Translations under genes and position numbers: made by a program
Shown here: piece by piece, positions 43,960 through 53,284 of the stretch
Layout: each line of letters starts with the position of its first letter
Position numbering within the stretch: the first letter of the stretch is position 1
DNA from: Mycobacteriales bacterium
Lineage (GTDB): Bacteria; Actinomycetota; Actinomycetes; Mycobacteriales; SCTD01
Length of the DNA stretch: 64,000 nt
Direction: 5' to 3'
NCBI GenBank assembly: GCA_030447385.1
Contig: JAUJOY010000008.1
Location: forward strand, 1 to 64,000
Notes under the pieces: generated by a model
What the model saw: the letters and a program-made list of their open reading frames with translations, nothing else
What the model was told of the DNA's origin: nothing
Database searches by the model: none

Positions 43960-44733
43960 CTAGAGGCGGGTTGCGCCTTCGCAGTTGCGCTCGTAGACCA
44001 GGCGCAGGCCGACCAGCGTGAGGTCCGGCTCGTGGTGGTCCAGGGTCTCGCAGACGTGGAACATCAACGACGACAGCCCGCCGGTCGCGAGGACGACGGG
44101 CTCGCCCCCCAGCTCGCGGGCGATGCGGCGGACGAGGCCGTCGACCTGACCCGCGAAGCCGTAGAGCAGGCCCGACTGCAGGGCCTCGTTGGTGTTCTTG
44201 CCGATGACCGACCGAGGCTCGACGAGCTCGACCTTGAACAGCCGGGCGGCTCGAGCGGCCAGCGCGTCCACGCTGATCTCGATCCCGGGAGCGAGCGCCC
44301 CGCCGAGGAACTCCCCGCGGGGGGAGACGACGTCGAAGTTGGTCGACGTGCCGAAGTCCACGACGATGCACGGCCCGCCGTAGAGGGCGGAGGCGGCCAG
44401 GGTGTTGACGATGCGGTCCGGCCCCACCTCGCGCGGGTTGTCGGTGAGGATCGGGACGCCGGTCTTCACGCCCGGGCCGACGACGATCGTGCGCACGTCG
44501 CCGAAGTACCGGTCGAACATGGCGGTGAGCTGGTCGAGGACCGCAGGCACCGTCGAGCAGACCGCCACTCCGTCCGGGGCTGGGTGCCCGGACAGCAGCC
44601 CGCGGAACATCAGCGCCAGCTCGTCCGCGGTCCCGCGGGTGTCGGTCTTGACGCGGTAGCTCTCGAACAGGCGCTCGCCGTCGAACAGGCCCAGCACGGT
44701 GTTGGTGTTGCCGACGTCCACGGTCAGGAGCAT
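43960..44733 (-). CDS. coaX: Type III pantothenate kinase
   Basis: A 257-residue enzyme phosphorylating pantothenate, the first step of CoA synthesis, in the ASKHA superfamily. The phosphate-binding start MLLTVDVGNTNTVLGLFDGE contains the catalytic-base Asp. Further motifs are VGPGVKTGVPILTDNPREVG, GPDRIVNTLAASALYG, CIVVDFGTSTNFDVVSPRGE and the monovalent-cation/ATP loop GFAGQVDGLVRRI. It overlaps the nadC end by 10 bases and is last in the pan/nad operon, so the operon carries both the pantothenate genes and its kinase. Confidence 0.96.
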   Translation of the reverse strand: MLLTVDVGNTNTVLGLFDGERLFESYRVKTDTRGTADELALMFRGLLSGHPAPDGVAVCSTVPAVLDQLTAMFDRYFGDVRTIVVGPGVKTGVPILTDNPREVGPDRIVNTLAASALYGGPCIVVDFGTSTNFDVVSPRGEFLGGALAPGIEISVDALAARAARLFKVELVEPRSVIGKNTNEALQSGLLYGFAGQVDGLVRRIARELGGEPVVLATGGLSSLMFHVCETLDHHEPDLTLVGLRLVYERNCEGATRL

Positions 44734-45611
44734 GTGAGGTCCATCCCCAGGTCGAGCACCGGTGCGGAGTGCGTGAGGGCCCCCACGGCGAGGTAGGTGA
44801 CGCCGGTCCCGGCCACCGCTCGGGCGGCCGGGAGGGTGAGGCCCCCGGAGGCCTCGGTGAGCACGCCGCGCGGGCGGCACAGCGCCACGGCCTCTCGCAG
44901 CTGCTCGACGGTCATGTTGTCGAGCAGCACCAGGTGGGCTCCCGCCTCGAGCGCCTCCGCCACCTGGGCGAGGGTGTCGCACTCGACCTCGACCGGGAGG
45001 GTGGGCGCGCGATCGCGTACGGCCTGGAAAGCGGCCCGGACTCCCCCGGCCGCCAGCACGTGGTTGTCCTTCACCAGAGCGGCGTCCGACAGCGACATGC
45101 GGTGGTTGGTGCCGCCGCCGCAGCGCACGGCGTGCTTCTCCAGCGCCCGCAGCCCCGGCGTCGTCTTGCGGGTGTCCCGGATGCCCGCGCCGGTGCCAGC
45201 GACCGCGTCGACCCAGGTGCGGGTGAGCGTCGCGATGCCGGACAGGTGGCAGAGCAGGTTCAGCGCGGTGCGCTCCGCGGTGAGCAGCTCGCGCACCGGC
45301 CCGGTCGACTCGAGGACCGCCCGGCCGGAGGGCACGGACGCGCCGTCGTCGGCGTGTACGCGATGGCGGACGTCCGGGACGACGACGTCCAGCACCGCCA
45401 TCGCTGCACCCAGGCCGGCGAGCGTCCCTGGCCGTCGCGGCACGAAGGCGGCCACGCCCTGCAGGTCCGGCGGCACGGTGGCCACGCTCGTGACGTCGGC
45501 CCCGCCGTCGAGGTCCTCGGCGACCGCGCGGCGCACCACGTCGAGGACGTACGCCGGGTCGAGCCCGGCCGCGTCGAGGGCAGCCCCGGTCGCGGCGCTC
45601 AGGCGCGTCAC
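44724..45611 (-). CDS. nadC: Nicotinate-nucleotide diphosphorylase (carboxylating), quinolinate phosphoribosyltransferase
   Basis: A 295-residue enzyme converting quinolinate and PRPP to nicotinate mononucleotide in de novo NAD synthesis. Characteristic stretches are AVAEDLDGGADVTSVATVPP, ERTALNLLCHLSGIATLTRT, IRDTRKTTPGLRALEKHAVR, CGGGTNHRMSLSDAALVKDN and EVECDTLAQVAEALEAGAH with LVLLDNMT. All substrate-binding Arg/Lys/His residues of the family appear present. GTG 45611 overlaps the nadB stop by four bases. Confidence 0.97.
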   Translation of the reverse strand: MTRLSAATGAALDAAGLDPAYVLDVVRRAVAEDLDGGADVTSVATVPPDLQGVAAFVPRRPGTLAGLGAAMAVLDVVVPDVRHRVHADDGASVPSGRAVLESTGPVRELLTAERTALNLLCHLSGIATLTRTWVDAVAGTGAGIRDTRKTTPGLRALEKHAVRCGGGTNHRMSLSDAALVKDNHVLAAGGVRAAFQAVRDRAPTLPVEVECDTLAQVAEALEAGAHLVLLDNMTVEQLREAVALCRPRGVLTEASGGLTLPAARAVAGTGVTYLAVGALTHSAPVLDLGMDLTCS

Positions 45612-47254
45612 GGCGCCCCGGAGGGCTCGAAGGTGATGCCGGCGGTGGTGGTGACAAGAGAGCCCCGCCAGGCGGGCGAGGCGTCGGGGTGGTCCTCGCG
45701 CCAGTGCGCCCCGCGGGTCTCCTCGCGGCGGGTGGCGACGGCCACCATCGCGGTGGCCACCGTGTGCAGGCCGGTCGCCTCCCACGCGGCCGGCCCAGGG
45801 GCGTCGCTGGTGCGCTCGGCGAGGCCGTCCAGCGCATCCGCGGTCGCGGCCAGGGAGGACTTGCTGCGCACGACGCCCGCGCCGAGGCTCATGACCCGCC
45901 CGAGCTCCTCGCGCACCGACGGGTGGAGCAGGGCGGCTGGCCCCGCGGGCCGCTCGGGCTCTGCGGGCGGCGGCAGCGCCTGCTCGAGATCCCTGCCGAT
46001 GCGGGCCGAGAACACCAACCCCTCGAGCAGGCTGTTGGAGGCCAGCCGGTTGGCGCCGTGGACACCCGTGCAGGCGACCTCCCCGCAGGCGTACAGGCCG
46101 GGGACGGAGGTGCGCCCGTGCAGGTCGGTGCGTACGCCGCCGCTGGCGTAGTGCGCGGCGGGGGCCACGGGGATGAGCTGGGTCACCGGGTCGATGCCGG
46201 CTGCCCGGCACCGGCCCACGATGTTCGGGAAGCGGTTCAGGATGTGCGACTGGCCGAGGGAGCGGGCGTCGAGGAAGACGTGGTCCTCGTCCCGCTCGCG
46301 CAGCCGCTCGTAGATGGCCTTGCTGACCACGTCACGCGGGGCCAGGTCGGCCAGCGGGTGGAGGTCGGGGGTGAGGACGCGGCGACCGGCCGCGTCGACC
46401 AGAAAGGCACCCTCGCCGCGCATCGCCTCGGAGATGAGCGGCTGCTGCCCGCTCGAACCCGGCCCCAGGTAGAGCGCCGTCGGGTGGAACTGCACGAACT
46501 CGAGGTCGGCCACGTCCGCCCCGGCCCGCAGCGCGAGGGCGATCCCGTCACCGGTCGCGACCGGCGGGTTGGTGGTGCTGGAGAAGATCTGACCCATGCC
46601 ACCGGTGGCCAGCACCACGGCGCGGGCGTGGACGGCGCCGACGCCGTCCTGCGTACCCGCACCGAGGACGTGCAGGGTCACCCCGGCGGCCGCGCCGTCC
46701 GTGGAGCGGAGCAGGTCGAGCACCAGGGCGTGCTCGACCAGGCGGATGGCCGGGTGCGCCCGCACCGCCGCCACCAGCGCCCGCTGCACCTCCGCGCCGG
46801 TGGCGTCGCCGCCGGCGTGCACGATCCGGTCCCGGGAGTGGCCGCCCTCCCGCGCCAGGGACAGCTCGCCGGAACGCTCCCGGTCGAAGGACGCCCCGAG
46901 GGCGGCGAGCTCGCGCAGTCGCGCCGGCCCCTCGCTGCACAGAACCCGCACAGCGGCCGGGTCGCACACGCCGACGCCCGCCTCGAGGGTGTCCCGCAGG
47001 TGCTGCTCCGGGCTGTCGTCGGGCGCCAGCGCGGCCGCGACACCGCCCTGCGCCCAGCGGGTGGAGCCGTCGTCCACGAGCACCTTCGTGACGAGCAGGA
47101 CGCTCCCCCGACGGGGTCCGAGGGCGGTCGCCGCGTGCAGGGCGGCCGTCAGGCCCGCGACCCCGGAGCCGACGACGACGACGTCCGCTGTGGTGACCCA
47201 GCCCGGCTCGGGTGCCAGCAGCCGGCGCCGACCCGTGTCCGGGGGAGAGCTCAC
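45608..47254 (-). CDS. nadB: L-aspartate oxidase
   Basis: A 548-residue FAD enzyme oxidising L-aspartate to iminoaspartate for NAD synthesis. The FAD loop is [20 protein letters not shown]. Further family motifs are [74 protein letters not shown] and [15 protein letters not shown]. Start GTG 47254 is preferred because it overlaps the panD stop (GTGA), the same coupling used throughout this operon; the frame remains open to GTG 47299. No nadA is in the operon, so quinolinate synthase must be encoded elsewhere. Confidence 0.96.
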   Translation of the reverse strand: MSSPPDTGRRRLLAPEPGWVTTADVVVVGSGVAGLTAALHAATALGPRRGSVLLVTKVLVDDGSTRWAQGGVAAALAPDDSPEQHLRDTLEAGVGVCDPAAVRVLCSEGPARLRELAALGASFDRERSGELSLAREGGHSRDRIVHAGGDATGAEVQRALVAAVRAHPAIRLVEHALVLDLLRSTDGAAAGVTLHVLGAGTQDGVGAVHARAVVLATGGMGQIFSSTTNPPVATGDGIALALRAGADVADLEFVQFHPTALYLGPGSSGQQPLISEAMRGEGAFLVDAAGRRVLTPDLHPLADLAPRDVVSKAIYERLRERDEDHVFLDARSLGQSHILNRFPNIVGRCRAAGIDPVTQLIPVAPAAHYASGGVRTDLHGRTSVPGLYACGEVACTGVHGANRLASNSLLEGLVFSARIGRDLEQALPPPAEPERPAGPAALLHPSVREELGRVMSLGAGVVRSKSSLAATADALDGLAERTSDAPGPAAWEATGLHTVATAMVAVATRREETRGAHWREDHPDASPAWRGSLVTTTAGITFEPSGAP

Positions 47255-47820
47255 CAGGACAGTGTCGGGGACAGGGTTGGAGGCAGGGCGGGCCTGCACT
47301 CTCCTACGTCTCGATACGGAGACGTCCCGGGGGGCGTCGGCGGCGACAGGGTGGGAGTCGCCCGCCGGTCGTCGGAGGCGGGGCCGGCCTGCTGGGGGTT
47401 CGGCGCGGTGTGCAGCAGGTCGCCCCGGAGCAGCCCGCTGCCGGGGAGGGCTTCGGCCGGGTCGCTGCCCCTCGCGACGATCCGGTTGTCGGCGTCGACG
47501 AACACCACGAGCGGGCGGTGGCGGCGAGCCTCGTCGTCGTCCATCTGCGCGTAGGCGATGAGGATCACCACGTCGCCCGGGTGGACCAGCCGGGCGGCCG
47601 CTCCGTTGATGCCGACGACGCCGCTGCCCCGGCGACCGGGGATGACGTAGGTCTCGAGCCGCGCGCCGTTCGTGACGTCGACGATCGCGACCCGCTCGCC
47701 GGGGAGCAGGTCCGCGGCGTCGAGCAGGTCCTCGTCGACGGTGACGCTGCCGACGTAGTGCAGGTCGGCCTGGGTGACCGTGGCGCGGTGGATCTTGCTC
47801 TTCAGCATCGTGCGGATCAT
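47251..47820 (-). CDS. panD: Aspartate 1-decarboxylase (pyruvoyl enzyme) with C-terminal extension
   Basis: The enzyme makes beta-alanine for pantothenate. The start [20 protein letters not shown] is canonical, and the self-cleavage site Gly-Ser is in [20 protein letters not shown], generating the pyruvoyl group. [39 protein letters not shown] and [16 protein letters not shown] follow. The usual length is about 120-140; this one has 189 because about 55 residues rich in Pro, Ser and Thr follow the core ([20 protein letters not shown]). ATG overlaps the panC stop (ATGA). Confidence 0.96.
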   Translation of the reverse strand: MIRTMLKSKIHRATVTQADLHYVGSVTVDEDLLDAADLLPGERVAIVDVTNGARLETYVIPGRRGSGVVGINGAAARLVHPGDVVILIAYAQMDDDEARRHRPLVVFVDADNRIVARGSDPAEALPGSGLLRGDLLHTAPNPQQAGPASDDRRATPTLSPPTPPGTSPYRDVGECRPALPPTLSPTLSW

Positions 47821-48629
47821 GGCCGCCTCCCTTCTGCTGCCGCCGGAAGCACCAGGTTGTCGATCAGGCGCGTGGCGCCCACCCGCGCGGCGACGACGAC
47901 GAGATCGCCTGCCGGGTCAGGGTGGAACGTCGTGCTGTCCACCCGCTCGAGGTAGTCCGGGACGACCCCCGGCTCGGCCGCCAGCAGCGCCCGGCCGGTC
48001 TGGAGGTCGCGGGCGCCGAGCGCCCGGCTCAGGACGAGCGCGCTCTGCCGCTCCTGCGGGGACAGGTAGCGGTTGCGGCTGGACAGCGCGAGCCCGTCCG
48101 GCTCGCGCACCGTCGGCACGCCGACGACGTCGACGGGCACGTCGAGGTCGCGCACCATCTGCCGGACGGCGGCGAGCTGCTGCGCGTCCTTCTGCCCGAA
48201 CAGCGCGACGTCGGGGCGGCTGAGCTGCAGCAGCTTGAGCACCACGGTGAGCACGCCGTCGAAGTGACCGGGCCGGCGGGCACCCTCCAGCACGTCCCCG
48301 AGCGGGCCGGCGCTGACGCGGACGACCGGCGGGCCCTCGGGGTAGACCACCTCCGGGGACGGGGTGAACACGACGTCGGTGCCCTCCCGCTCGCACAGCG
48401 CCAGGTCGGCCTGCAGGGTCCGCGGGTAGCGGTCGAGGTCCTCGTGCGCCCCGAACTGCAGGGGGTTCACGAAGATCGTCACGAGCACCGAGTCGGCGCT
48501 GCGGCGGGCGGCCCGCACGAGCGCGGCATGTCCCTCGTGCAGCGCGCCCATGGTCATGACCACGGCCACCCGTCCTGCTCTCGCCTCCCGCGCCGCGGCC
48601 AGGTCCGCCCGCTTCTCGACCACGATCAT
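47817..48629 (-). CDS. panC: Pantoate--beta-alanine ligase (pantothenate synthetase)
   Basis: A 270-residue cytidylyltransferase-fold ligase joining pantoate and beta-alanine using ATP. The HIGH-like motif is [20 protein letters not shown]. Other signatures are [60 protein letters not shown] and [15 protein letters not shown] (KMSKS-like). ATG 48629 overlaps the stop of the DUF2520 gene. No panB or obvious panE is in the window. Confidence 0.97.
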   Translation of the reverse strand: MIVVEKRADLAAAREARAGRVAVVMTMGALHEGHAALVRAARRSADSVLVTIFVNPLQFGAHEDLDRYPRTLQADLALCEREGTDVVFTPSPEVVYPEGPPVVRVSAGPLGDVLEGARRPGHFDGVLTVVLKLLQLSRPDVALFGQKDAQQLAAVRQMVRDLDVPVDVVGVPTVREPDGLALSSRNRYLSPQERQSALVLSRALGARDLQTGRALLAAEPGVVPDYLERVDSTTFHPDPAGDLVVVAARVGATRLIDNLVLPAAAEGRRP

Positions 48630-49537
48630 CGGGGCACGCTCCCTGCGGGGCTCGTCGCGAGCACCTCGAGCAGGGTCGCTGCACGCTCGGGCGGCAGCCG
48701 CCCGCCGGCCAGCGCCCGGTCGGCGGTCAGCCGGGCAAGGGCGACGTAGGCCGGCAGCACCTCCGGCGCCACGACGGCCAGCGCCTCGAGGTGAGCGCGT
48801 ACGGTGCCTGCGTCGCCCCGGGACACCGGCCCCGTGAGGGCGGCGTCGCCGCTGCGCAGAGCACCGTCGAGGGCGGCTCCGAGCAGCGGGCCGAGCACCT
48901 GTCCGGGCTGCTCGACGCCCACGGCGCGGAGCAGGTCGGCGGAGCTGGCCACGAGGGTGGTCAGGTGGTTGGCGCCGTAGGCGAGGGCGGCGTGCCAGAC
49001 CGGGCGCTGCGCCTCGGTCAGCCACACCGGCTCGCCGCCCATCTCGAGGACCAGTGCCTCGGCGGCCGGCCGCAGCGGGTCCGGCGCGGTGACCCCGAAG
49101 AACGTCCCGGTCAGCCGGTCGAGGTCGACCCGGGTACCGGCGAAGGGGAGGGCGGGGTGCAGGGCGAGCGGGAGGGCTCCGGCGGCGGCGGCCGGGCCGA
49201 GCACCTCGAGCCCGTGCCGGCCACTGGTGTGGGCCAGCAGGGTGCCGGGGCGGACCGCGGCCGTGGCCGCCAGCCCGCGTACGAGGTCGGGCAGGACGTC
49301 GTCGGGAACGGTCAGCAGGACCAGGCCGGCCCGCTGCAGCACCTCCTCGACGGCCACGACCGGCACACCGGGGAGCAGGTCGGCCGCCCGGCTCCGCGAG
49401 GCCGGTGACACGGCGGAGGCGGCGACCACCTGGTGCCCCGCGCGGGCGAGCGCGGCGCCGAGGACGGCGCCGACGCGGCCCGCACCGACGACACCCACCG
49501 CGAGGCGGGCAGGGCGCGCAGCGCTGTCGTAGTCCAT
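48626..49537 (-). CDS. Rossmann-like and DUF2520 domain protein
   Basis: A 303-residue dehydrogenase-like protein. The N-terminal NAD(P) loop [20 protein letters not shown] leads a Rossmann domain with [19 protein letters not shown]. The DUF2520 part has [38 protein letters not shown] and an all-helical C-terminus with [20 protein letters not shown]. It is similar in plan to 6-phosphogluconate/ketopantoate reductase-type enzymes. Its stop overlaps panC (ATGA), so a role in pantothenate supply is plausible but unproven. ATG 49537. Confidence 0.9.
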   Translation of the reverse strand: MDYDSAARPARLAVGVVGAGRVGAVLGAALARAGHQVVAASAVSPASRSRAADLLPGVPVVAVEEVLQRAGLVLLTVPDDVLPDLVRGLAATAAVRPGTLLAHTSGRHGLEVLGPAAAAGALPLALHPALPFAGTRVDLDRLTGTFFGVTAPDPLRPAAEALVLEMGGEPVWLTEAQRPVWHAALAYGANHLTTLVASSADLLRAVGVEQPGQVLGPLLGAALDGALRSGDAALTGPVSRGDAGTVRAHLEALAVVAPEVLPAYVALARLTADRALAGGRLPPERAATLLEVLATSPAGSVPR

Positions 49538-49660
49538 CGTCGTTCCAGTCCTCGGGGGGTACCGGACGGTGCCGGCTCAGCGTAGCCACGCAGAAGGTCT
49601 CCCAACCCCTGCTGTGCTGGGAATCACGCGCCGGTTCGCCGGCTCCGGCATGCTGCGGCG

Positions 49661-50626
49661 GTGCCCCCCTCCGACCCGTTCCGGCCGTGGTCGGTGGCGA
49701 TGTCGGACGCGCTCTACAGCGAGGACGGCTTCTTCCTGCGGCACCGGCCGGCGCAGCACTTCCGCACGTCCGTGACCGCCTCGCCCCTCTTCGCCGGGGC
49801 CGTACGTCGGCTGGCCGGGCTCGTGGACGCCTCGCTCGGGCATCCGGACCCGTTCGACGTCGTGGACGTGGGCGCCGGCGGCGGTGAGCTGCTGTCGGCG
49901 CTGCCCGACGTGCCGGCGCGGTGGCGGCTCACCGGCGTCGAGCTGGGACCCGACCCCGGCGGCGCCGGCCTCCGATGGCTCGGCTCGGTGCCACCGCTGG
50001 AGGGGCTCCTGCTGGCCAACGAGTGGCTCGACGACGTCCCGCTGGACGTGCTGTTCGACGAGCGGGTCGTGCAGGTGCAGGCGGACGGCACGGAGCGGCT
50101 GGGCGGGCCGGCGTCCGCCGAGGCGGTGCAGTGGTCGAAGCGGTGGTGGCCTCAGGGGCGGCGGGTGGAGGTCGGCCTGACCCGCGACCGCGCCTGGGCG
50201 GCCGCCGTCGCGCAGGTGCGGCGGGGGCTGGCTGTCGCGGTCGACTACGGGCACGTGCTCGGCGACCGCACCACCTACGGCGACCGGCGGCCGACGCTGA
50301 CCGGCTACCGGGACGGGCGGCAGGTGCGGCCCGCCCCCGACGGCAGCTGCGACCTGACGGCGCACGTCGCGCTCGACTCCTGCGCCGCCGCGGTCGGCGG
50401 TCACCTGGTCCGGCAGCGGGAGGCGCTCGCCGCGCTGGGCGTGCACGCGAGCGCGCCCCCGCCGTCGCTGTCGGTGGCCGACCCGCGGGCCTACCTCACG
50501 CAGGTGCAGGCCGCCTCCCAGGCGGCGGAGCTGCTCGAGCGGCGCGGGCTCGGCGGCTTCGGCTGGCTGCTCCGGGCGGTCGGGACGGCCTACCCGCCGG
50601 GGCTGGGGCCGCGGGCTGGAACCTAG
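49661..50626 (+). CDS. SAM-dependent methyltransferase, MidA/NDUFAF7-like
   Basis: A 321-residue protein of the MidA (DUF185) group. The start [20 protein letters not shown] with [11 protein letters not shown] is family-like, since MidA proteins begin with a region positioning the target. The SAM site is [18 protein letters not shown], then [17 protein letters not shown] and later [17 protein letters not shown]. Mitochondrial NDUFAF7 methylates an Arg of NDUFS2, the NuoD homologue. Here the next gene is exactly a NuoD homologue, 10 bases downstream, which supports the same role. GTG 49661 is the start used. Confidence 0.88.
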   Translation: MPPSDPFRPWSVAMSDALYSEDGFFLRHRPAQHFRTSVTASPLFAGAVRRLAGLVDASLGHPDPFDVVDVGAGGGELLSALPDVPARWRLTGVELGPDPGGAGLRWLGSVPPLEGLLLANEWLDDVPLDVLFDERVVQVQADGTERLGGPASAEAVQWSKRWWPQGRRVEVGLTRDRAWAAAVAQVRRGLAVAVDYGHVLGDRTTYGDRRPTLTGYRDGRQVRPAPDGSCDLTAHVALDSCAAAVGGHLVRQREALAALGVHASAPPPSLSVADPRAYLTQVQAASQAAELLERRGLGGFGWLLRAVGTAYPPGLGPRAGT

Positions 50627-50636
50627 GCTGGCGCCT

Positions 50637-51767
50637 GTGGCGCCGCGGGAACGGCAGGCCGGTGAACTGGTCGTCGGCATCGGCGCGGCGGCGCATGCGG
50701 CCAGCGACGCGGTGCTCGTCCTCGGGCCGCACCACCCCTCCAGCCACGGCGTCCTGCAGGTCGCGCTGACCCTGGACGGGGACCGCATCGCGACGGCCGA
50801 GCCGATCGTGGGCTTCGTGCACCGGGGCGCGGAGAAGTTGTTCGAGGCCCGCGACTACCGCCAGCTGGTGATGCTCGCCAACCGGCACGACTGGCTGTCG
50901 GCGTTCAGCAACGAGCTCGGGATCGTCCTGGCGCTCGAGCGGATGCTGGGGATGCAGGTGCCGGACCGGGCGGTCTGGCTGCGCACGCTGCTGGCGGAGA
51001 TCAACCGGGTGCTCAACCACCTGCTGTTCCTCGGGACGGTGGATCCGGCTGTGCAGCTGGGCTTCTCGGAGCGGGAGGCGCTGCAGGGGGTCATGGAGGA
51101 GGCGACCGGCGGACGGCTGCACTACATGTACAACCGCGTGGGCGGTCTGAAGGAGGACGTCCCCGTGGGGTGGGCCGCGCGGGCGCAGGCGGCGCTGGCC
51201 GGCGTACGCCCGGTGGTTGCGCAGCTGGAGGCCTTGTTCGCCGAGGACCAGATGCGGGCGCGGACCGTCGGGATCGGGGTGCTGTCGGAGTCCGACGCGC
51301 TGTCCTACGGGGTGTCCGGACCGGTTGCCCGCGCGTCCGGCGTCGACATGGACCTGCGACGCGACGAGCCCTACCTGGCGTACGGCTCGCTGGACGTGCC
51401 GGTGGTCACCCGCGCTGCCGGGGATGCCGCGGCACGGTTCGCGTGCCTGCTCGAGCAGACGCGGGTCTGCGTCGACCTGGCGCAGGCGTGCCTGGCGCGG
51501 CTGCCACCGGGCCGGGTCAACCTGCGCCTGCCGAAGACGATCAAGGCGCCCGAGGGGTCGACCTACGCGTGGACGGAGAACCCGCTGGGCGTGCAGGGCT
51601 ACTACCTGGTCTCCCGGGGGGACCGGGTGCCCTGGCGGCTGGCGATGCGCACCGCGTCGTTCAACAACGTCTCCGCGCTGTCGGCGGTGCTGCCCGGGGT
51701 GGCCGTGGCCGACCTGGTGATGGTGCTGTGCTCGTTCTTCTTCGTGATCGGGGACATCGACAAGTAG
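50637..51767 (+). CDS. NADH-quinone oxidoreductase subunit D-like protein (stand-alone NuoD paralogue)
   Basis: A 376-residue homologue of the 49-kDa/NuoD subunit that forms the quinone site of complex I. It keeps [20 protein letters not shown] (the GPxHP loop), [39 protein letters not shown] and [14 protein letters not shown]-type C-terminal residues, ending GDIDK. No other nuo gene is nearby, so it acts with a nuo operon elsewhere or in a separate electron-transfer module. It is co-transcribed with the MidA-like methyltransferase. GTG 50637; the NuoD-specific substitutions at the quinone site were not scored. Confidence 0.9.
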   Translation: MAPRERQAGELVVGIGAAAHAASDAVLVLGPHHPSSHGVLQVALTLDGDRIATAEPIVGFVHRGAEKLFEARDYRQLVMLANRHDWLSAFSNELGIVLALERMLGMQVPDRAVWLRTLLAEINRVLNHLLFLGTVDPAVQLGFSEREALQGVMEEATGGRLHYMYNRVGGLKEDVPVGWAARAQAALAGVRPVVAQLEALFAEDQMRARTVGIGVLSESDALSYGVSGPVARASGVDMDLRRDEPYLAYGSLDVPVVTRAAGDAAARFACLLEQTRVCVDLAQACLARLPPGRVNLRLPKTIKAPEGSTYAWTENPLGVQGYYLVSRGDRVPWRLAMRTASFNNVSALSAVLPGVAVADLVMVLCSFFFVIGDIDK

Positions 51768-51830
51768 GTGCCCACCCGCGGGGGGTGGTGGGGAGGGGGC
51801 GGGCCCGGCCCCCCCACGCTCCGGCCGCCC

Positions 51831-51882
51831 GGTTCTTGGTGCCCACTGCACGCGTCGGGCGGCACCCGTGGCACCGAGAACC
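51831..51882. repeat. Palindromic repeat unit 1
   Basis: Arms GGTTCTTGGTGCC (51831-51843) and GGCACCGAGAACC (51870-51882), 12 of 13 pairs matching, with a 26-base spacer. It lies in the 345-base gap between the NuoD-like gene and the DUF559 gene. Confidence 0.75.
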
Positions 51883-51915
51883 GCCGGCCGGGCACGGGTG
51901 GCCCTTCTGCATCAC

Positions 51916-51988
51916 CCTGTCCCGCTCCACCGTCTACCGTTCTCGGTGCCGTCCGCAGCACGCCGCGGGCGCTCTTGGCGCCGAGAAC
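51916..51988. repeat. Palindromic repeat unit 2
   Basis: Arms GTTCTCGGTGCC (51939-51950) and 51977-51988, 11 of 12 pairs matching, spacer 26. The 18-base leader at 51916-51933 and part of the spacer (GCAGCACGCCG, GGCGCTCTTGG) are shared with unit 3, so units 2 and 3 are about 74-base direct repeats, 105 bases apart. Confidence 0.8.
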
Positions 51989-52020
51989 GCGGGTCACCGC
52001 TCAGCAGGCCTCCTGTGTCA

Positions 52021-52097
52021 CCTGTCCCGCTCCACCGTCGGCTGTTCTCGGTGCCGGTCTGCAGCACGCCGTAGGCGCTCTTGGCACCGAGAACAGC
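52021..52097. repeat. Palindromic repeat unit 3
   Basis: Perfect 15-bp arms at 52041-52055 and 52083-52097 with a 27-base spacer, and the same 18-base leader as unit 2 at 52021-52038. It ends 16 bases before the DUF559 gene stop. Confidence 0.85.
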
Positions 52098-52112
52098 AAC
52101 CCCGCGGCTTGC

Positions 52113-53012
52113 TCAGCCGGTGGAGCGTTGCGCGGCCTGGCGGCGCTGAAGCAGGAACTGCGCCAGCTCATCGGCCAGCACTGCCAGATCGTCAGCGACC
52201 TCGGCTGCGTCGATGCGCAGGGTGACGATCTCGTGCTCCGCGTGCATCCAGCGGTCCCGCCGTCGGTCCGCCCGGAAGCGCTGACGCTCGAGGTGGGACA
52301 GGAAGCCGTCGACCTCGGGAACCGTGCTCGCCGCCTCATCGAGCACGTCCGCGTAGGCGGAGCACCCGGCCGCGTTGACGAAGCGGACCTCGGTGCGCAG
52401 GCCGGTCACCCCCCTCGCCGCGAGCTGCGCACACAGGATGCGCACCGCGCTGTCCAGGCTCACCCCCAGCAGCTCGTCCAGCACGCTGCGGGTGGCGGCA
52501 GACCCGCTCACGCCCCGGCGGCACCGCGCCCGCACCCGCGGGATGGTCGTACGGCGCTCCCGCAGCACCCTCTCGAACAGGGCAAGGCGCGCTTCAGCCT
52601 CGAGCAGAGCGGCCGCCTGGACGAGGGCGACCTCCAGCGCGACGACGGACGTCCCGTCGACGACGCGGCGACCCTCCAGCAGGTGAGGCGCGATTCGCCT
52701 GACCTGTGTCGGCGGGTGTGCCCGCAAGCGCGTCCCGTGGCGGACACCGACGCGAACGACCACCGGTTCAGCCGTCAGGCCGTACTTCCAGAGGGCGGTC
52801 ACGTCCAGCAGCGCGTACGGGCCACGCGCGCTCATGCGGACGGCCGCCACCTGCTCGGGAGCCTGCACCGGTTGTGTCGCGGCGATCCAGACCCGTGGCT
52901 GCACCGGCACGAGCCCCGCCCGCCGGGCGAAGCGGGCCGGGTGGCCGCCCAGCTCAGCGCTGCTCAGCAGCCCGTCATGCAGGCGCGCCTGAGCCGCGAG
53001 GTCCCTGTCCAT
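52113..53012 (-). CDS. DUF559/AbiEi-type protein (Vsr-like nuclease-fold C-terminus)
   Basis: A 299-residue protein of a common actinobacterial type: an N-terminal winged-helix-like region (LSSAELGGHPARFARRAGLV, then VQPRVWIAATQPVQAPEQVA), a middle part RLRAHPPTQVRRIAPHLLEG with TSVVALEVALVQAA, and a C-terminal DUF559/Vsr-like segment (SAYADVLDEAASTVPEVDGF, HLERQRFRADRRRDRWMHAE and IVTLRIDAAEV). In relatives the last strand reads VVEVDG with an acidic metal ligand; here it is TVPEVDG. Such proteins are annotated as type IV toxin-antitoxin AbiEi-like or endonuclease-like; function is unproven. It is bracketed by palindromic repeats. Confidence 0.72.
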   Translation of the reverse strand: MDRDLAAQARLHDGLLSSAELGGHPARFARRAGLVPVQPRVWIAATQPVQAPEQVAAVRMSARGPYALLDVTALWKYGLTAEPVVVRVGVRHGTRLRAHPPTQVRRIAPHLLEGRRVVDGTSVVALEVALVQAAALLEAEARLALFERVLRERRTTIPRVRARCRRGVSGSAATRSVLDELLGVSLDSAVRILCAQLAARGVTGLRTEVRFVNAAGCSAYADVLDEAASTVPEVDGFLSHLERQRFRADRRRDRWMHAEHEIVTLRIDAAEVADDLAVLADELAQFLLQRRQAAQRSTG

Positions 53013-53090
53013 GTGGCAACCCTCATCGCCCAGGAGACGAGCGCGAGGGCTCGAGGCCGAAGCTGTGGACGAGCACGCCGGCCTTGTCCT

Positions 53091-53142
53091 GATCTCGGTG
53101 CCGCCAGCGCGCTCCCTGCGGGCAGGCCTGGCACCGAGAACC
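53091..53142. repeat. Palindromic repeat unit 4
   Basis: GATCTCGGTGCC (53091-53102) and GGCACCGAGAACC (53130-53142) form the same arm pair as units 1-3, 10 of 12 pairs matching, spacer 27. It is the only copy on the upstream side of the DUF559 gene. Confidence 0.7.
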
Positions 53143-53270
53143 AGCGGGGGTGGGGCAGACCCGGGCGGATCCGGCGAGCCGGGGCGAACCAGCGGGGTGG
53201 GGCAGACCCGGGCGGATCCGGCGAGCCGGGGGGACCAGTGGGGCGGGGCGCATCCGGACCCGGGCGCAAC
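53141..53270. repeat. 46-48-base tandem direct repeats (about 2.7 copies)
   Basis: Copy 1 begins CCAGCGG at 53141 and copy 2 at 53189; their shared core TGGGGCAGACCCGGGCGGAT continues as CCGGCGAGCCGGGG. A third, degenerate partial copy begins at 53235. The array starts inside the right arm of palindromic unit 4 and fills the gap before the next gene. No open frame is conserved across it. Confidence 0.8.
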
Positions 53271-53284
53271 CGGCCCGCGTGGCA

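Noticed and set aside
47254-47299. nadB start at GTG 47299
   Set aside because: It would overlap panD by 49 bases, and GGAG lies too close to the GTG; the GTGA overlap at 47254 is the operon's usual coupling.
51831-53142. Palindromic repeats as a CRISPR array
   Set aside because: Only four scattered copies with variable distance, no 28-37-base identical repeats with uniform spacers and no cas genes.
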